Source of the DNA: Chlorogloeopsis sp. ULAP01
GTDB lineage: Bacteria > Cyanobacteriota > Cyanobacteriia > Cyanobacteriales > Nostocaceae
Direction: 5' to 3'
DNA length: 64,000 nt
NCBI RefSeq assembly: GCF_030381805.1
Contig: NZ_JAUDRH010000024.1
Location: 32,210 to 96,209, forward strand
Shown here: in pieces, positions 26,161 to 34,275 of the stretch
Numbering within the stretch: the stretch's first letter is position 1
Layout of the letters: the number at the start of each line of letters is the position of its first letter
The notes under the pieces: model-generated
The model's database searches: none
What the model was told of the DNA's origin: nothing
What the model saw: the letters and a program-made list of their open reading frames with translations, nothing else
Program-made: the position numbers and the translations under genes

Positions 26161-27399
26161 AGGTTTGAGTATTGTAACTGCGTAATGGTTGGGTGAGAGA
26201 TAGTCTTTTGCTAATTGTTGCAGTTCTTGGACTTCAAAAGACTTGATTTTTTCTGGATACGTTACCGCCACTTCTGCTTGGGCAATTGTGTTGTAGTAAC
26301 CATAAAGCCCTGCAAGTTGATTTGGTGTTTCTGTAGAAAATGCAAAATCATTACACAGCAACCTTTGAGCGCGAGCTATTTCGCGATCGCTCACACCATT
26401 ACTCAGCAAATCATTCAAATGGAGACGAATTAAAGACTCGACTTGCTCCAAATTTTCTGGCTCTAACCAGGCACTAATTGTAAATAAACTTGATTCTCTT
26501 TGTAAAGAAAAATTACTGCAAATTCCCTGCACCAATTGCTGTTCTTCCCGCAAATCTCGCACCAAGCGTGAAGTCCGTCCTTCTGCTAGTATTACCGACA
26601 ATAAATCCAAGCCGTAAGCTTTGCGGATTTGTTCTACTCCAGGGCCAGTCCATCCTATCATTAACCGTGCTTGTTCCAAACGAGGCAAACACAACTCTTG
26701 ACGCCGAATTCCTGCTATTATCGGCTCTGCAAATTCCTGAGTGTGCGGGCAGTCATGGCTGCGTTCAGCGAAATTATCAAATGTACGACTGACTAATTCA
26801 AATGCTGGTTTCTCAGCAATTCCTCCAACAATCACTACTGTCATGTTCTCTGGCTGGTAGTGAGTGCGGTGAAAACAGCGCATTGCCTCTGGTGAATGCT
26901 GCATCAATTCTTGTTCTGTACCCAGCACTGAACGCCCGTAAGGATGATGTTGGTAAATGCTTTGGATCAAGGTTTGAAATCCAATCCAATCTGGATCGTC
27001 TTGGCAAGAACGAATTTCCTCTAGTACTACATCCCGTTCACGGCTAAATTCATCCTCTGGTATTGCCGCATTTTGTAGCAGTTCTCCCAGGTAAGGTAAA
27101 GTCTCCTCAAGGAAAGGGGTAGCTGTGGTTATGCAGTAGTGGGCGTAATCATAGCTTGTTGCTGCATTTGTTATCCCACCCCAGTTTTCAATTTTTTGAT
27201 CGAAGATTCCGGGTGAAAGATTTGCCGTGCCTTTAAAAATCATGTGCTCTAAAAAGTGAGCCATCCCAAACCACTGTTGTGGCTCTACCTTGGTACCGGC
27301 ACTTACCCAAACATCCGCCACAACGACAGGAGTGTTAGGTATTTCTTGATGAATAAACGTTAAACCATTAGCTAGTCTGAAAACCGAGGCTGGAAACAC
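26155..27399 (-). CDS. M16 family zinc peptidase, active subunit
   Basis: A 414-residue single-cassette zinc peptidase. HFLEH is at 48-52, and Glu 128, exactly 76 residues after His 52, completes the site. It is probably the catalytic half of a heterodimer with the next gene. It is similar in length and C-terminal motifs to the lone M16 gene at 4155-5441. The only reasonable start is GTG at 27399: a TAA lies two codons upstream, and the next Met is inside the zinc motif. A long hairpin lies about 47 bases before the start (27446-27507). Confidence 0.88.
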   Translation of the reverse strand: MFPASVFRLANGLTFIHQEIPNTPVVVADVWVSAGTKVEPQQWFGMAHFLEHMIFKGTANLSPGIFDQKIENWGGITNAATSYDYAHYCITTATPFLEETLPYLGELLQNAAIPEDEFSRERDVVLEEIRSCQDDPDWIGFQTLIQSIYQHHPYGRSVLGTEQELMQHSPEAMRCFHRTHYQPENMTVVIVGGIAEKPAFELVSRTFDNFAERSHDCPHTQEFAEPIIAGIRRQELCLPRLEQARLMIGWTGPGVEQIRKAYGLDLLSVILAEGRTSRLVRDLREEQQLVQGICSNFSLQRESSLFTISAWLEPENLEQVESLIRLHLNDLLSNGVSDREIARAQRLLCNDFAFSTETPNQLAGLYGYYNTIAQAEVAVTYPEKIKSFEVQELQQLAKDYLSPNHYAVTILKPY

Positions 27400-27445
27400 T
27401 GTTATAAATTAGTTTATGTAACAAATTTTTTGAACTTGCAGGATG

Positions 27446-27507
27446 ATGTATCGCAATTTTGGGATTCTAACTCTTGTCTCCAGACAAATTAGAATCAATT
27501 GATACAT
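27446..27507. ncRNA. Long stem-loop upstream of M16 pair
   Basis: Four paired segments in order: ATGTATC/GATACAT, AATT/AATT, ATTCTAA/TTAGAAT and TTGTCT/AGACAA, with a two-base loop and small asymmetric bulges. That is 24 base pairs in 62 bases. It may be a leader of the M16 operon, a terminator for the RNA gene beyond, or a mobile hairpin. No known RNA family was recognised. Confidence 0.45.
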
Positions 27508-27653
27508 AATTATGCCTTGATAGGGTTTTTGTGGTTAAACTGAAAATTATTCAGAGATAGAATTTGCATATCAACATACCCCAAAATGCTTGCGCACCTT
27601 CATTTTTTATTTTTAATTTCTGCGAACAAAATATAAATATTTTTAATAATTAA

Positions 27654-27684
27654 AGCTCCCAAGCCTAATTTGACTTTAGGAGCT
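27654..27684 (-). terminator. Hairpin after the 6S RNA gene
   Basis: AGCTCC (27654-27659) and GGAGCT (27679-27684) pair. On the minus strand the hairpin is followed by TTTAATTATT. It lies just past the 3' end of the 6S RNA and probably ends its transcript. Confidence 0.5.
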
Positions 27685-27696
27685 AATAGTTTTTAA

Positions 27697-27878
27697 TTCA
27701 CCGCAACGCCGTTTTACCTAAGTTTTTGACCTGGAATAACCAGGTGGGTACCGATTTTCTTCGTTTAAAGTTTCCGGGTACAAAGCCACGGTCTACTGCC
27801 ACGAAAAATGTTGGTTCCCTTAACTTTCAAGTCATAGATCACAAAACTTGTTGGCAGTCACCAACGTTGCAGTGGAAT
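27697..27878 (-). ncRNA. ssaA: 6S RNA
   Basis: Predicted 6S RNA, which mimics an open promoter and binds RNA polymerase. Its 5' end TTCCACTGCAACG pairs with the 3' end CGTTGCGGTGAA, giving the long closing stem expected. Length is about 182 bases. A TATAAT box lies just upstream and a hairpin follows the 3' end. In cyanobacteria the 6S gene is linked to purK, and here purK ends 60 bases before it on the same strand. The internal hairpin ACCTGGTTATTCCAGGT (27729-27745) fits a rod-like fold. Exact ends are estimates. Confidence 0.85.
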
Positions 27879-27884
27879 AAACTC

Positions 27885-27890
27885 ATTATA
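27885..27890 (-). promoter_or_regulatory. -10 box of 6S RNA promoter
   Basis: TATAAT on the minus strand, seven bases before the predicted first base of the 6S RNA. No consensus -35 box at the usual spacing. Confidence 0.65.
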
Positions 27891-27937
27891 GCTTTCAAAA
27901 ATAATGTTGTGCGTGCAAATTAGATTTTTTTGCGGAT

Positions 27938-29128
27938 TTAATTTGAGTACCAGATATTTTCTATAGTGTGAGCGATCGCCATTGCTTCATTACGATTTTT
28001 GTGGTTTAACAAAACGTTGACATGTCCCAGCTTGCGACCGGGACGTGATTGTGTTTTACCGTACCAATGGACGATAGTTTGGGGAATTTGTTCTATTTTT
28101 TGACGCTTAACTATATAGTTACTTGTAGATATTTCGTAACCTAGCAAGTTTACCATAATAGCACATGAGCAAATCAGATTAGAATTGCCTAAAGGCAAAT
28201 CACAAACAGCTCTTAAATGCTGTTCAAATTGGGAAGTTTCACAGGCATCAACAGAAAAGTGTCCAGAGTTGTGAGTACGGGGTGCAATTTCATTCACCAA
28301 TACTTTATTGTCTGCTGTGAGAAACAGTTCAATCCCAAAAACTCCGACTGCTTCTAAACCATTTAGGATAACACGGGCAATTTCATCAATTTCTGCTGCT
28401 AGTTGTGGAGAAATTTCAGCTGGCGCGATCGCTCGCCTACATACTTGCTCTTGTTGTTGAGTTTCTACAATTGGGTAAATCGCTACTTTTCCATCTACAG
28501 AACGTGCTGCAATCACTGCTAGTTCTGTTGTAAATGGAATAAACTCTTCTAATAAAAAGACTGAATTGGGTAAAAGTGTGTTTTCAGGGGTTGCAGCCGC
28601 TAATTTTTGTTGTAAATCCTCTATATCTTTAATAATGAAAGTGCCTTGTCCGTCATAACCATGACGGCGAGCTTTCAAAACTAACGGAAAATCTAAATTA
28701 TGAAAGGCTAAAAACTCAAAAATACTGTTGCTTCCATCTCCTAGTTCCTGACTTCCAACTTGATCGACAGCAAAGAATTTAGGAACAGGTAGCCCCAAAT
28801 TGCGTAAGTAACAGCGCTGGTGATATTTATCTAAAAGGGGAGCCAATGCTTCTAGGCTAGGACGAAAGCATACACCCTGCTTTGCCAACACTGATAAAGT
28901 TTCGAGATTAACAAATTCATTTTCAAATGTAATCACATCACATTTGCTGGCTAGAATTGCTGTAGCTGCGGCATCAGCAACCGAGGCAAAAACAGTATCG
29001 TGAGCGATCGCCACAGCTGGATCGTTGGCGCTAGGAGTTTGGACTATTAATTCCACTCCTAGTTTGTTTGCCGCACTTGCCATCATCCAGGCAAGTTGTC
29101 CACCACCAATTACACCAACACGTTTCAT
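27938..29128 (-). CDS. purK: N5-carboxyaminoimidazole ribonucleotide synthase
   Basis: ATP-grasp enzyme of purine synthesis that turns AIR and bicarbonate into N5-CAIR. The 396 residues begin with VIGGGQLAWMM (5-15). They contain the ATP-grasp segments PLVLKARRHGYDGQGT and VFLLEEFIPF, and the metal/substrate loop VNEIAPRTHNSGHF. Length is normal. The ATG is at 29128. The 6S RNA follows on the same strand, a gene order conserved in cyanobacteria. No other purine gene is nearby. Confidence 0.95.
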   Translation of the reverse strand: MKRVGVIGGGQLAWMMASAANKLGVELIVQTPSANDPAVAIAHDTVFASVADAAATAILASKCDVITFENEFVNLETLSVLAKQGVCFRPSLEALAPLLDKYHQRCYLRNLGLPVPKFFAVDQVGSQELGDGSNSIFEFLAFHNLDFPLVLKARRHGYDGQGTFIIKDIEDLQQKLAAATPENTLLPNSVFLLEEFIPFTTELAVIAARSVDGKVAIYPIVETQQQEQVCRRAIAPAEISPQLAAEIDEIARVILNGLEAVGVFGIELFLTADNKVLVNEIAPRTHNSGHFSVDACETSQFEQHLRAVCDLPLGNSNLICSCAIMVNLLGYEISTSNYIVKRQKIEQIPQTIVHWYGKTQSRPGRKLGHVNVLLNHKNRNEAMAIAHTIENIWYSN

Positions 29129-30736
29129 TTACACCCCAAAAACTCACTGCTTAACATTTCAGTGTGAATTTTCGCTTCACTGCTTTTTTCTACAGTACTT
29201 AAGCTTACCACCACTCTAGCAGAAGCTTTATTTGCGTTCGCACTTTTAAGGATGTGATTTGGTTGAATCGATTACTAACTATAGTGCGATCGCACTGAGT
29301 GCAGACTATGAGGATAAACCACAATAGAGCTAATTCACTGAGAAGATTTATGCGAGTATCTGCGATCGCAGATTTAGTAAGCACCAAAAGTCATCTGCGC
29401 CTAAAAACCCCCATACTAAAGTCTGTTAATCTTCATCGAAAGACGACAAGTAAGCCCATCTCTGTCGTATTAGTCATTGATCATCTGTCATTAGTGCTAA
29501 TAACTAGGGATTAATGACTCGAAATCAACAGATTATGAAACTAAAAGAAGTGATACTTTCCAAGAACAGGGAGAAGAGTCAATAGAAGTTACTTATCTAG
29601 AATCTCCATCTAGAAAATCTTCACACTTATAGCACTTGTATTATTTAATGCTCAAATACTAAATCTTCCCACAAGAGATTGCATTGTTAAATCGTAACTA
29701 TGTTTATTCAATAACAGCAATCATATTGTTATACCGAGAACTAACGATTACATATTTTTCATCTGGGGTTATTACTTACATTAATATTGCAAACAAGTAT
29801 TAAATATAACCTCTGAAACTTAAAATTTAAATTCCATACCTTTAAATTTTGGAAATTAAGTTAAGTATATTTAATTAATTAAAACTAATTCTATTCATCA
29901 TTCGGTTCGGTACTGCTAAATCAGGCTCTATCTAAACGATAGATTTCAACGATAATTCAATGTCTCTTACATCTATATTCATCTATATATACATAAAATC
30001 TACCACAAATAGGCTTTTGACATCAAAAAATGAATAGTCAAAATCCCTACACATATGAACATTCAGAGAATTCTGTCAGGCTTCTACTAGCTCCAAATCT
30101 CTGGCTAAACATCTAAATTTTAGGTATATGTATTTGAAGATTGCCGCCCTTACCAGAGCGGAAACTTTTAAATCAAACTTTCCTAACTCCACTTGGATTT
30201 CAGTAAAAATTAATAAACACTTAAGCATTTAGTGGCACTAATTACTTAGTTTTACTACTAATTGCAAGTAAACTTTTAATAACTTGTTTCTTTCAAAGTA
30301 TCAAATTTAGCTGACAATAGTTTCCAAGGTATTAAATTTGTCCAACAACATATATTACACTTATGCAGTGATCGGATTTCTTGGAACATTCATACTAACA
30401 ATTCTTACACAAGCTTACACTGTCAATATTTTCATAAAACGCCAGTATAGGTGAATACTTTTTATACCAGTATAAGCTTGAATTTTGATGTATTTAGTCT
30501 CAGGGTTGGTGTGTATGAGTATTCACATTTGATTTATTTTTCGTAGCTTACGAGAAATTTTTCTACTTTGACATCTACCTTTCGGTTGAGATTAATCATC
30601 AGCAAAGCCTGACAATTTCTAAATTCTCCTGTATGAGTTGAGCCATAATTCAGTACTCATAGCAAATCACTCAGAGATTTTAGATAACTTTACCTATCAA
30701 TAACGTACTTCTACTATTATCAATTCCTACCTACTA
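29129..30736. other. 1.6 kb AT-rich gene-free stretch
   Basis: No convincing coding frame, tRNA or repeat array. Frames here are short and lack ribosome sites. It contains the upstream region of the Crp-type regulator and one HIP1-rich patch near 29287-29367. The size is unusual for this window. Confidence 0.5.
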
Positions 30737-31384
30737 ATGATGTATCCTACCAGTCGCACACAACATTCAGCTGCTTCATATAACTCTGGCTTATCTGGTA
30801 CTTTACCCCAAAGGTTATTCACTCGCCGAGAGGTTATTCCAGCCCGCAATGACGTATTGTGGCGAATAGAGCGTGGAGCAGTCAGGACATTAACCTGGAG
30901 TGAAGATGGAACTTTCATTACTTTGGGATATTGGGGGCCAGGAGATTTGATTGGTTATCCCTTATCTAAAGTTAAACCCTACCAAATTGAGTGCCTGACA
31001 AGTGTGGAGGTAAGCTTATTGCCTCCTCATATGTGGAATCAAGATGTTAACAGTTTAATAACCCATATTCAACAGGCAGAAGAGCTTTTGAGCATCGTAC
31101 ATCGAAAACCAATATACTTGCGTTTGTGGCAGTTTCTGGTTTGGCTGAGTGAAAAATTTGGCCGGGACGTAGATCAAGGTATACTCATCGACCTCAATGT
31201 TACTCATCAAGAGATGGCAGAAGTACTAAACACAACGAGAGTGACTGTAACGCGCCTTCTGCAACAGTTTGAGGAAGAAGGTAATCTTTTACGTCACAAA
31301 CGTAGAATGATTATACGTTTGGCTAACGAAGAATTTAAAAACAATGAAAAAATGCGAAAAAGTCGATTAAATAACTTGCATTAA
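30737..31384 (+). CDS. Crp/Fnr-family transcription regulator
   Basis: DNA-binding regulator of 215 residues. An N-terminal cyclic-nucleotide-type beta barrel (about 25-100, with WRIERGAVRTL and GPGDLIG) is followed by a dimer helix and a winged helix-turn-helix, THQEMAEVLNTTRVTVTRLL (156-175). The recognition helix (TTRVTVTRLL) is close to that of NtcA, but the barrel differs and the Arg/Ser pair expected for cAMP binding is not evident. Ligand and targets are unknown. Two ATGs in a row start it. The porin gene follows 115 bases on and could be a target, which is inference. Confidence 0.85.
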   Translation: MMYPTSRTQHSAASYNSGLSGTLPQRLFTRREVIPARNDVLWRIERGAVRTLTWSEDGTFITLGYWGPGDLIGYPLSKVKPYQIECLTSVEVSLLPPHMWNQDVNSLITHIQQAEELLSIVHRKPIYLRLWQFLVWLSEKFGRDVDQGILIDLNVTHQEMAEVLNTTRVTVTRLLQQFEEEGNLLRHKRRMIIRLANEEFKNNEKMRKSRLNNLH

Positions 31385-31499
31385 CTACCCCTAATCTTGG
31401 TACAATTGTTGCTGAAATTATGGCTAGATTTCCAAAAAATTAAATTATTCTGTGAATCTAGCCATGATTGACTCAGTAGGTGTGAGTGAGATAAACACA

Positions 31500-33125
31500 A
31501 TGACAAAGTTATTCTGGAATTGGTTAAAACTAAGTCCAGTTGTATTTGCAACGGCTTTATTTGCTGCTAACGGTGCCTTTGCTGGAGAAGTACAACAAGA
31601 CTTAAACCAAGATGCGACCTCTGTAACCCAGTTGTCTCAGAATTCTAGCGGCAACAACATGGGTCAGGTTACATCAGTTTCTCAGTTTTCTGATGTACAA
31701 CCCACAGACTGGGCATTCCAAGCATTACAGTCTTTGGTTGAGCGCTACGGTTGTATTGCAGGTTATCCAAATGGTACATATCGTGGTAACCGTGCTTTAA
31801 CCCGCTATGAATTTGCCGCAGGTTTGAATGCTTGTTTAGACCGGGTTAATGAATTGATTGCTACAGCGACAGCTGACTTAGTAACGAAAGAAGACCTGGC
31901 TACTTTGCAGCGTTTACAAGAAGAGTTCTCTGCGGAATTGGCTACACTGCGTGGTCGTGTCGATGCCTTGGAAGCTCGCACTGCTGAGTTGGAAGCAAAT
32001 CAGTTTTCTACTACAACTAAGTTAGTAGGGGAAGCGATTTTCAACGTGGGAGGAGCTTTCGGAGATGAGAAGGCTAACGGTACTGGCGATGATGTAGACG
32101 ATAACATAACGTTCTCAGACCGGGTTCGTTTGAGCTTGAACACTAGCTTCACTGGTAGTGACCAATTGCAAACCCGTTTGCAGGCTGGCAACTTAACTAA
32201 CTTTGGTACGGCAGCGGGTACTAACATGGCTCGTCTGGGGTACGACAATAACACTGGCAACAACAACGTTGAAATCGATAAGCTTAACTACGCTTTCAAC
32301 CTGAGCGACGCCATTCGTGTCAAGGTAGATGCCAATAACGGTGAGTATTACGAAAACATTAATAACTTTAACCCCGACTTTGCTAGCTCAGGAAGAGGTG
32401 CTCTTTCCCGCTACGGGCGCTTCAGCCCCATCTATCGTCAAGGTTCAGGTGGTGCAGGTATAACTCTAACCTTCAATCCCAAAGGTTCTTTATCTGGATC
32501 TGTGGGTTATCTAGCTGGTGGACGTACTAACGACGCTAGCAGCCCTCTTGCTGGAGAAGGTTTGTTTGATGGTAACTACTCTGCCCTTGCTCAAATAGCT
32601 TTCCAACCCAGTGAGTCGTTTAATATCGGTCTGACTTACGTCCGCACTTATCAAAATAGCCAGGGTGGTGTAAACCTGTTTGAATCTACTGGTAGCGCTT
32701 TTGCTAGCCAACCATTTGGTGCTGTTGCGACTTCTTCTAACAACTACGGCGCCCAAGTCAACTTTAGAGCTAGTTCTAAATTAGCTATTGGTGGTTGGGT
32801 AGGTTACAGTACAGCAGAGGCTGAGGCTGGGCCTGATGCAGATGCAGATATTTGGTATTGGATGGCTAATTTAGCTTTAAGAGACTTTGGCAAACAAGGA
32901 AACCTACTCGGTATTTTCTTTGGTCAACCACCCAAAGTTACTAGCAACGATATTGGCGCTCGTGAAGATGATGGCACTTCTTATCACCTAGAAGCGCTTT
33001 ATCGTTACCAGCTTACCGACAATATTGCTGTTACTCCTGGTGTGTTGGTTATCTTCAATCCTGAGCATAACGACAACAACGACACTGTGTATGTAGGTAC
33101 ACTTCGTACCACCTTCACTTTCTAA
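31500..33125 (+). CDS. SLH-domain outer-membrane porin (iron-uptake porin type)
   Basis: Outer-membrane channel protein of 541 residues. It has a signal peptide (1-28, ending GAFA), an SLH domain (about 62-115: FSDVQPTDWAFQALQSLVER, then YPNGTYRGNRALTRYEFAAG) that binds wall polymer, a coiled coil (130-168), then an OprB-like beta barrel ending in the terminal Phe typical of outer-membrane proteins. Cyanobacterial members are annotated as iron-uptake porins. The ATG at 31500 gives a clean signal peptide; upstream in-frame GTG and ATG codons (31452, 31464) would lengthen it unnaturally. A strong terminator follows. Confidence 0.93.
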   Translation: MTKLFWNWLKLSPVVFATALFAANGAFAGEVQQDLNQDATSVTQLSQNSSGNNMGQVTSVSQFSDVQPTDWAFQALQSLVERYGCIAGYPNGTYRGNRALTRYEFAAGLNACLDRVNELIATATADLVTKEDLATLQRLQEEFSAELATLRGRVDALEARTAELEANQFSTTTKLVGEAIFNVGGAFGDEKANGTGDDVDDNITFSDRVRLSLNTSFTGSDQLQTRLQAGNLTNFGTAAGTNMARLGYDNNTGNNNVEIDKLNYAFNLSDAIRVKVDANNGEYYENINNFNPDFASSGRGALSRYGRFSPIYRQGSGGAGITLTFNPKGSLSGSVGYLAGGRTNDASSPLAGEGLFDGNYSALAQIAFQPSESFNIGLTYVRTYQNSQGGVNLFESTGSAFASQPFGAVATSSNNYGAQVNFRASSKLAIGGWVGYSTAEAEAGPDADADIWYWMANLALRDFGKQGNLLGIFFGQPPKVTSNDIGAREDDGTSYHLEALYRYQLTDNIAVTPGVLVIFNPEHNDNNDTVYVGTLRTTFTF

Positions 33126-33143
33126 AACTGTTACAAGTTAATA

Positions 33144-33179
33144 CAAATAAAAGCCCGCCATATGGCGGGCTTTTATTTG
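33144..33179 (+). terminator. Strong terminator after the porin gene
   Basis: A perfect 16-bp stem: CAAATAAAAGCCCGCC (33144-33159), loop ATAT, and its complement to 33179, with the T-run TTTT inside the 3' arm. It is symmetric, so it may also serve the minus-strand gene. Confidence 0.85.
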
Positions 33180-33200
33180 CAACATAAGAAGCTAATTTGA

Positions 33201-33449
33201 CTATTGACTTGTGAGTTTGGTTGGAGGGCGATCGCTACTCCAAGCCCACCAGGCACAATTACATTTACATTGATAGAATTCTTGCCATTTGCGGCGGTAG
33301 TCTTCTGTGAGCACAGGCGAGCGGCGATTTATCCACACTTGCACAGCTTCTCGGCTACTAGCATGACAATTAGGACAACAAAATTCACGAGCATGAATTG
33401 CCCTATGTGTCCATTCTGGCGAGGCGGGAGCAAAAGCTTCTATAGTCAT
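33201..33449 (-). CDS. Small zinc-ribbon-like protein, cyanobacterial
   Basis: An 82-residue protein with paired cysteines: CCPNC (24-28) and CKCNC (61-65), about 33 residues apart, as in a zinc ribbon. The WINRRSP and YRRKWQEFYQC segments look like those of conserved cyanobacterial hypothetical proteins. Probably nucleic-acid or protein binding. The opposite strand is also open over the same bases, but only the minus strand has the Cys pattern. The ATG at 33449 abuts a heptamer tract. Confidence 0.75.
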   Translation of the reverse strand: MTIEAFAPASPEWTHRAIHAREFCCPNCHASSREAVQVWINRRSPVLTEDYRRKWQEFYQCKCNCAWWAWSSDRPPTKLTSQ

Positions 33450-33480
33450 TAGTCAATAGTCATTAGTCATTAGTTATTAT
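33443..33480. repeat. TAGTCAT heptamer tract
   Basis: AGTCATTAGTCAATAGTCAT and continuing, directly against the start codon of the zinc-ribbon gene. Confidence 0.6.
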
Positions 33481-33658
33481 ATTTGTACCTTAAAACTCAA
33501 TAGGCTGAGTATTGTAAATATCCTCAGCACATATTAGAAGATTCATGTAATTTAAAAGTTGATCACAGATTAATAGTTAAGTAAGCAAATATAAATAAGC
33601 GTAAAATACTAATCAAAAAAAGTTTGTCAGGAAATAGATTTTTCTTATCTACGTTAAT

Positions 33659-34264
33659 ATGGAGCCGACAGTTGAAATTCGCCGTTTGTTCGATCTAATG
33701 CCAGCTTCAGCTAGGATGATGACTAAAATTATCAGTAAGCCGGAGCAAGCAAAGGTGATTGATATTTCCTTTCCATTGCCTTGGAACTGGGAGCGACTTA
33801 TATGTATAAACTTCGATTTATGGCGTCAATTGACTAAGTCGCAACGCGATTTATTGTTATTGCAAACTGTTAGCTGGCTGACAGCTGTGAAGTGGTTTAA
33901 GCCTGATATTTATCAAGTGATCGCACTGACTGGACTGTTGGGCGCATTAGTTGAATTCTTACAAACAGATGCGCTAGGTGTAGTTATAGCTGGTGGATTA
34001 ACTACTTTAGCTGGATTTCGCATTACTGCTATTAACCGTTCTCAACAGTCACAGTTAAACGCTGATGAAAATGCAATTGAAGTAGCACAACGACGAGGTT
34101 ACTCGAAAGTTGAAGCAGCCCAACATCTTTTGTCTGCTATTGAGACAGTTGCAAAAATTGAGGGATATGCTGCTTTAGATTTCACTGAATTAATTCGTTG
34201 CCAAAATTTACGGGCGATCGCTGGTTTATCATCAATTGGTGTTCCTAATGACTATAAAAATTAA
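33659..34264 (+). CDS. DUF3318-type protein
   Basis: A 201-residue cyanobacterial protein. A conserved front (MEPTVEIRRLFDLMPASARM), a hydrophobic central region (about 95-125, two short helices near LTGLLGALVEFL and GVVIAGGLTTLAGF) and a helical end give a peripheral or membrane-embedded protein. Assignment to DUF3318 is from recognition of the front segment. Function unknown. It is convergent with the glycosyltransferase gene 11 bases away, a very tight junction. Confidence 0.75.
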   Translation: MEPTVEIRRLFDLMPASARMMTKIISKPEQAKVIDISFPLPWNWERLICINFDLWRQLTKSQRDLLLLQTVSWLTAVKWFKPDIYQVIALTGLLGALVEFLQTDALGVVIAGGLTTLAGFRITAINRSQQSQLNADENAIEVAQRRGYSKVEAAQHLLSAIETVAKIEGYAALDFTELIRCQNLRAIAGLSSIGVPNDYKN

Positions 34265-34275
34265 TGTTTGAGAAC

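Noticed and set aside
27726..27923. Open frame of 65 codons on the plus strand
   Set aside because: It lies antisense to the 6S RNA and its promoter, has no ribosome site and no protein-like composition.
33204..33452. Open frame on the plus strand opposite the zinc-ribbon gene
   Set aside because: Nearly the same bases are open on both strands; only the minus strand has the CxxC pattern and family-like segments.
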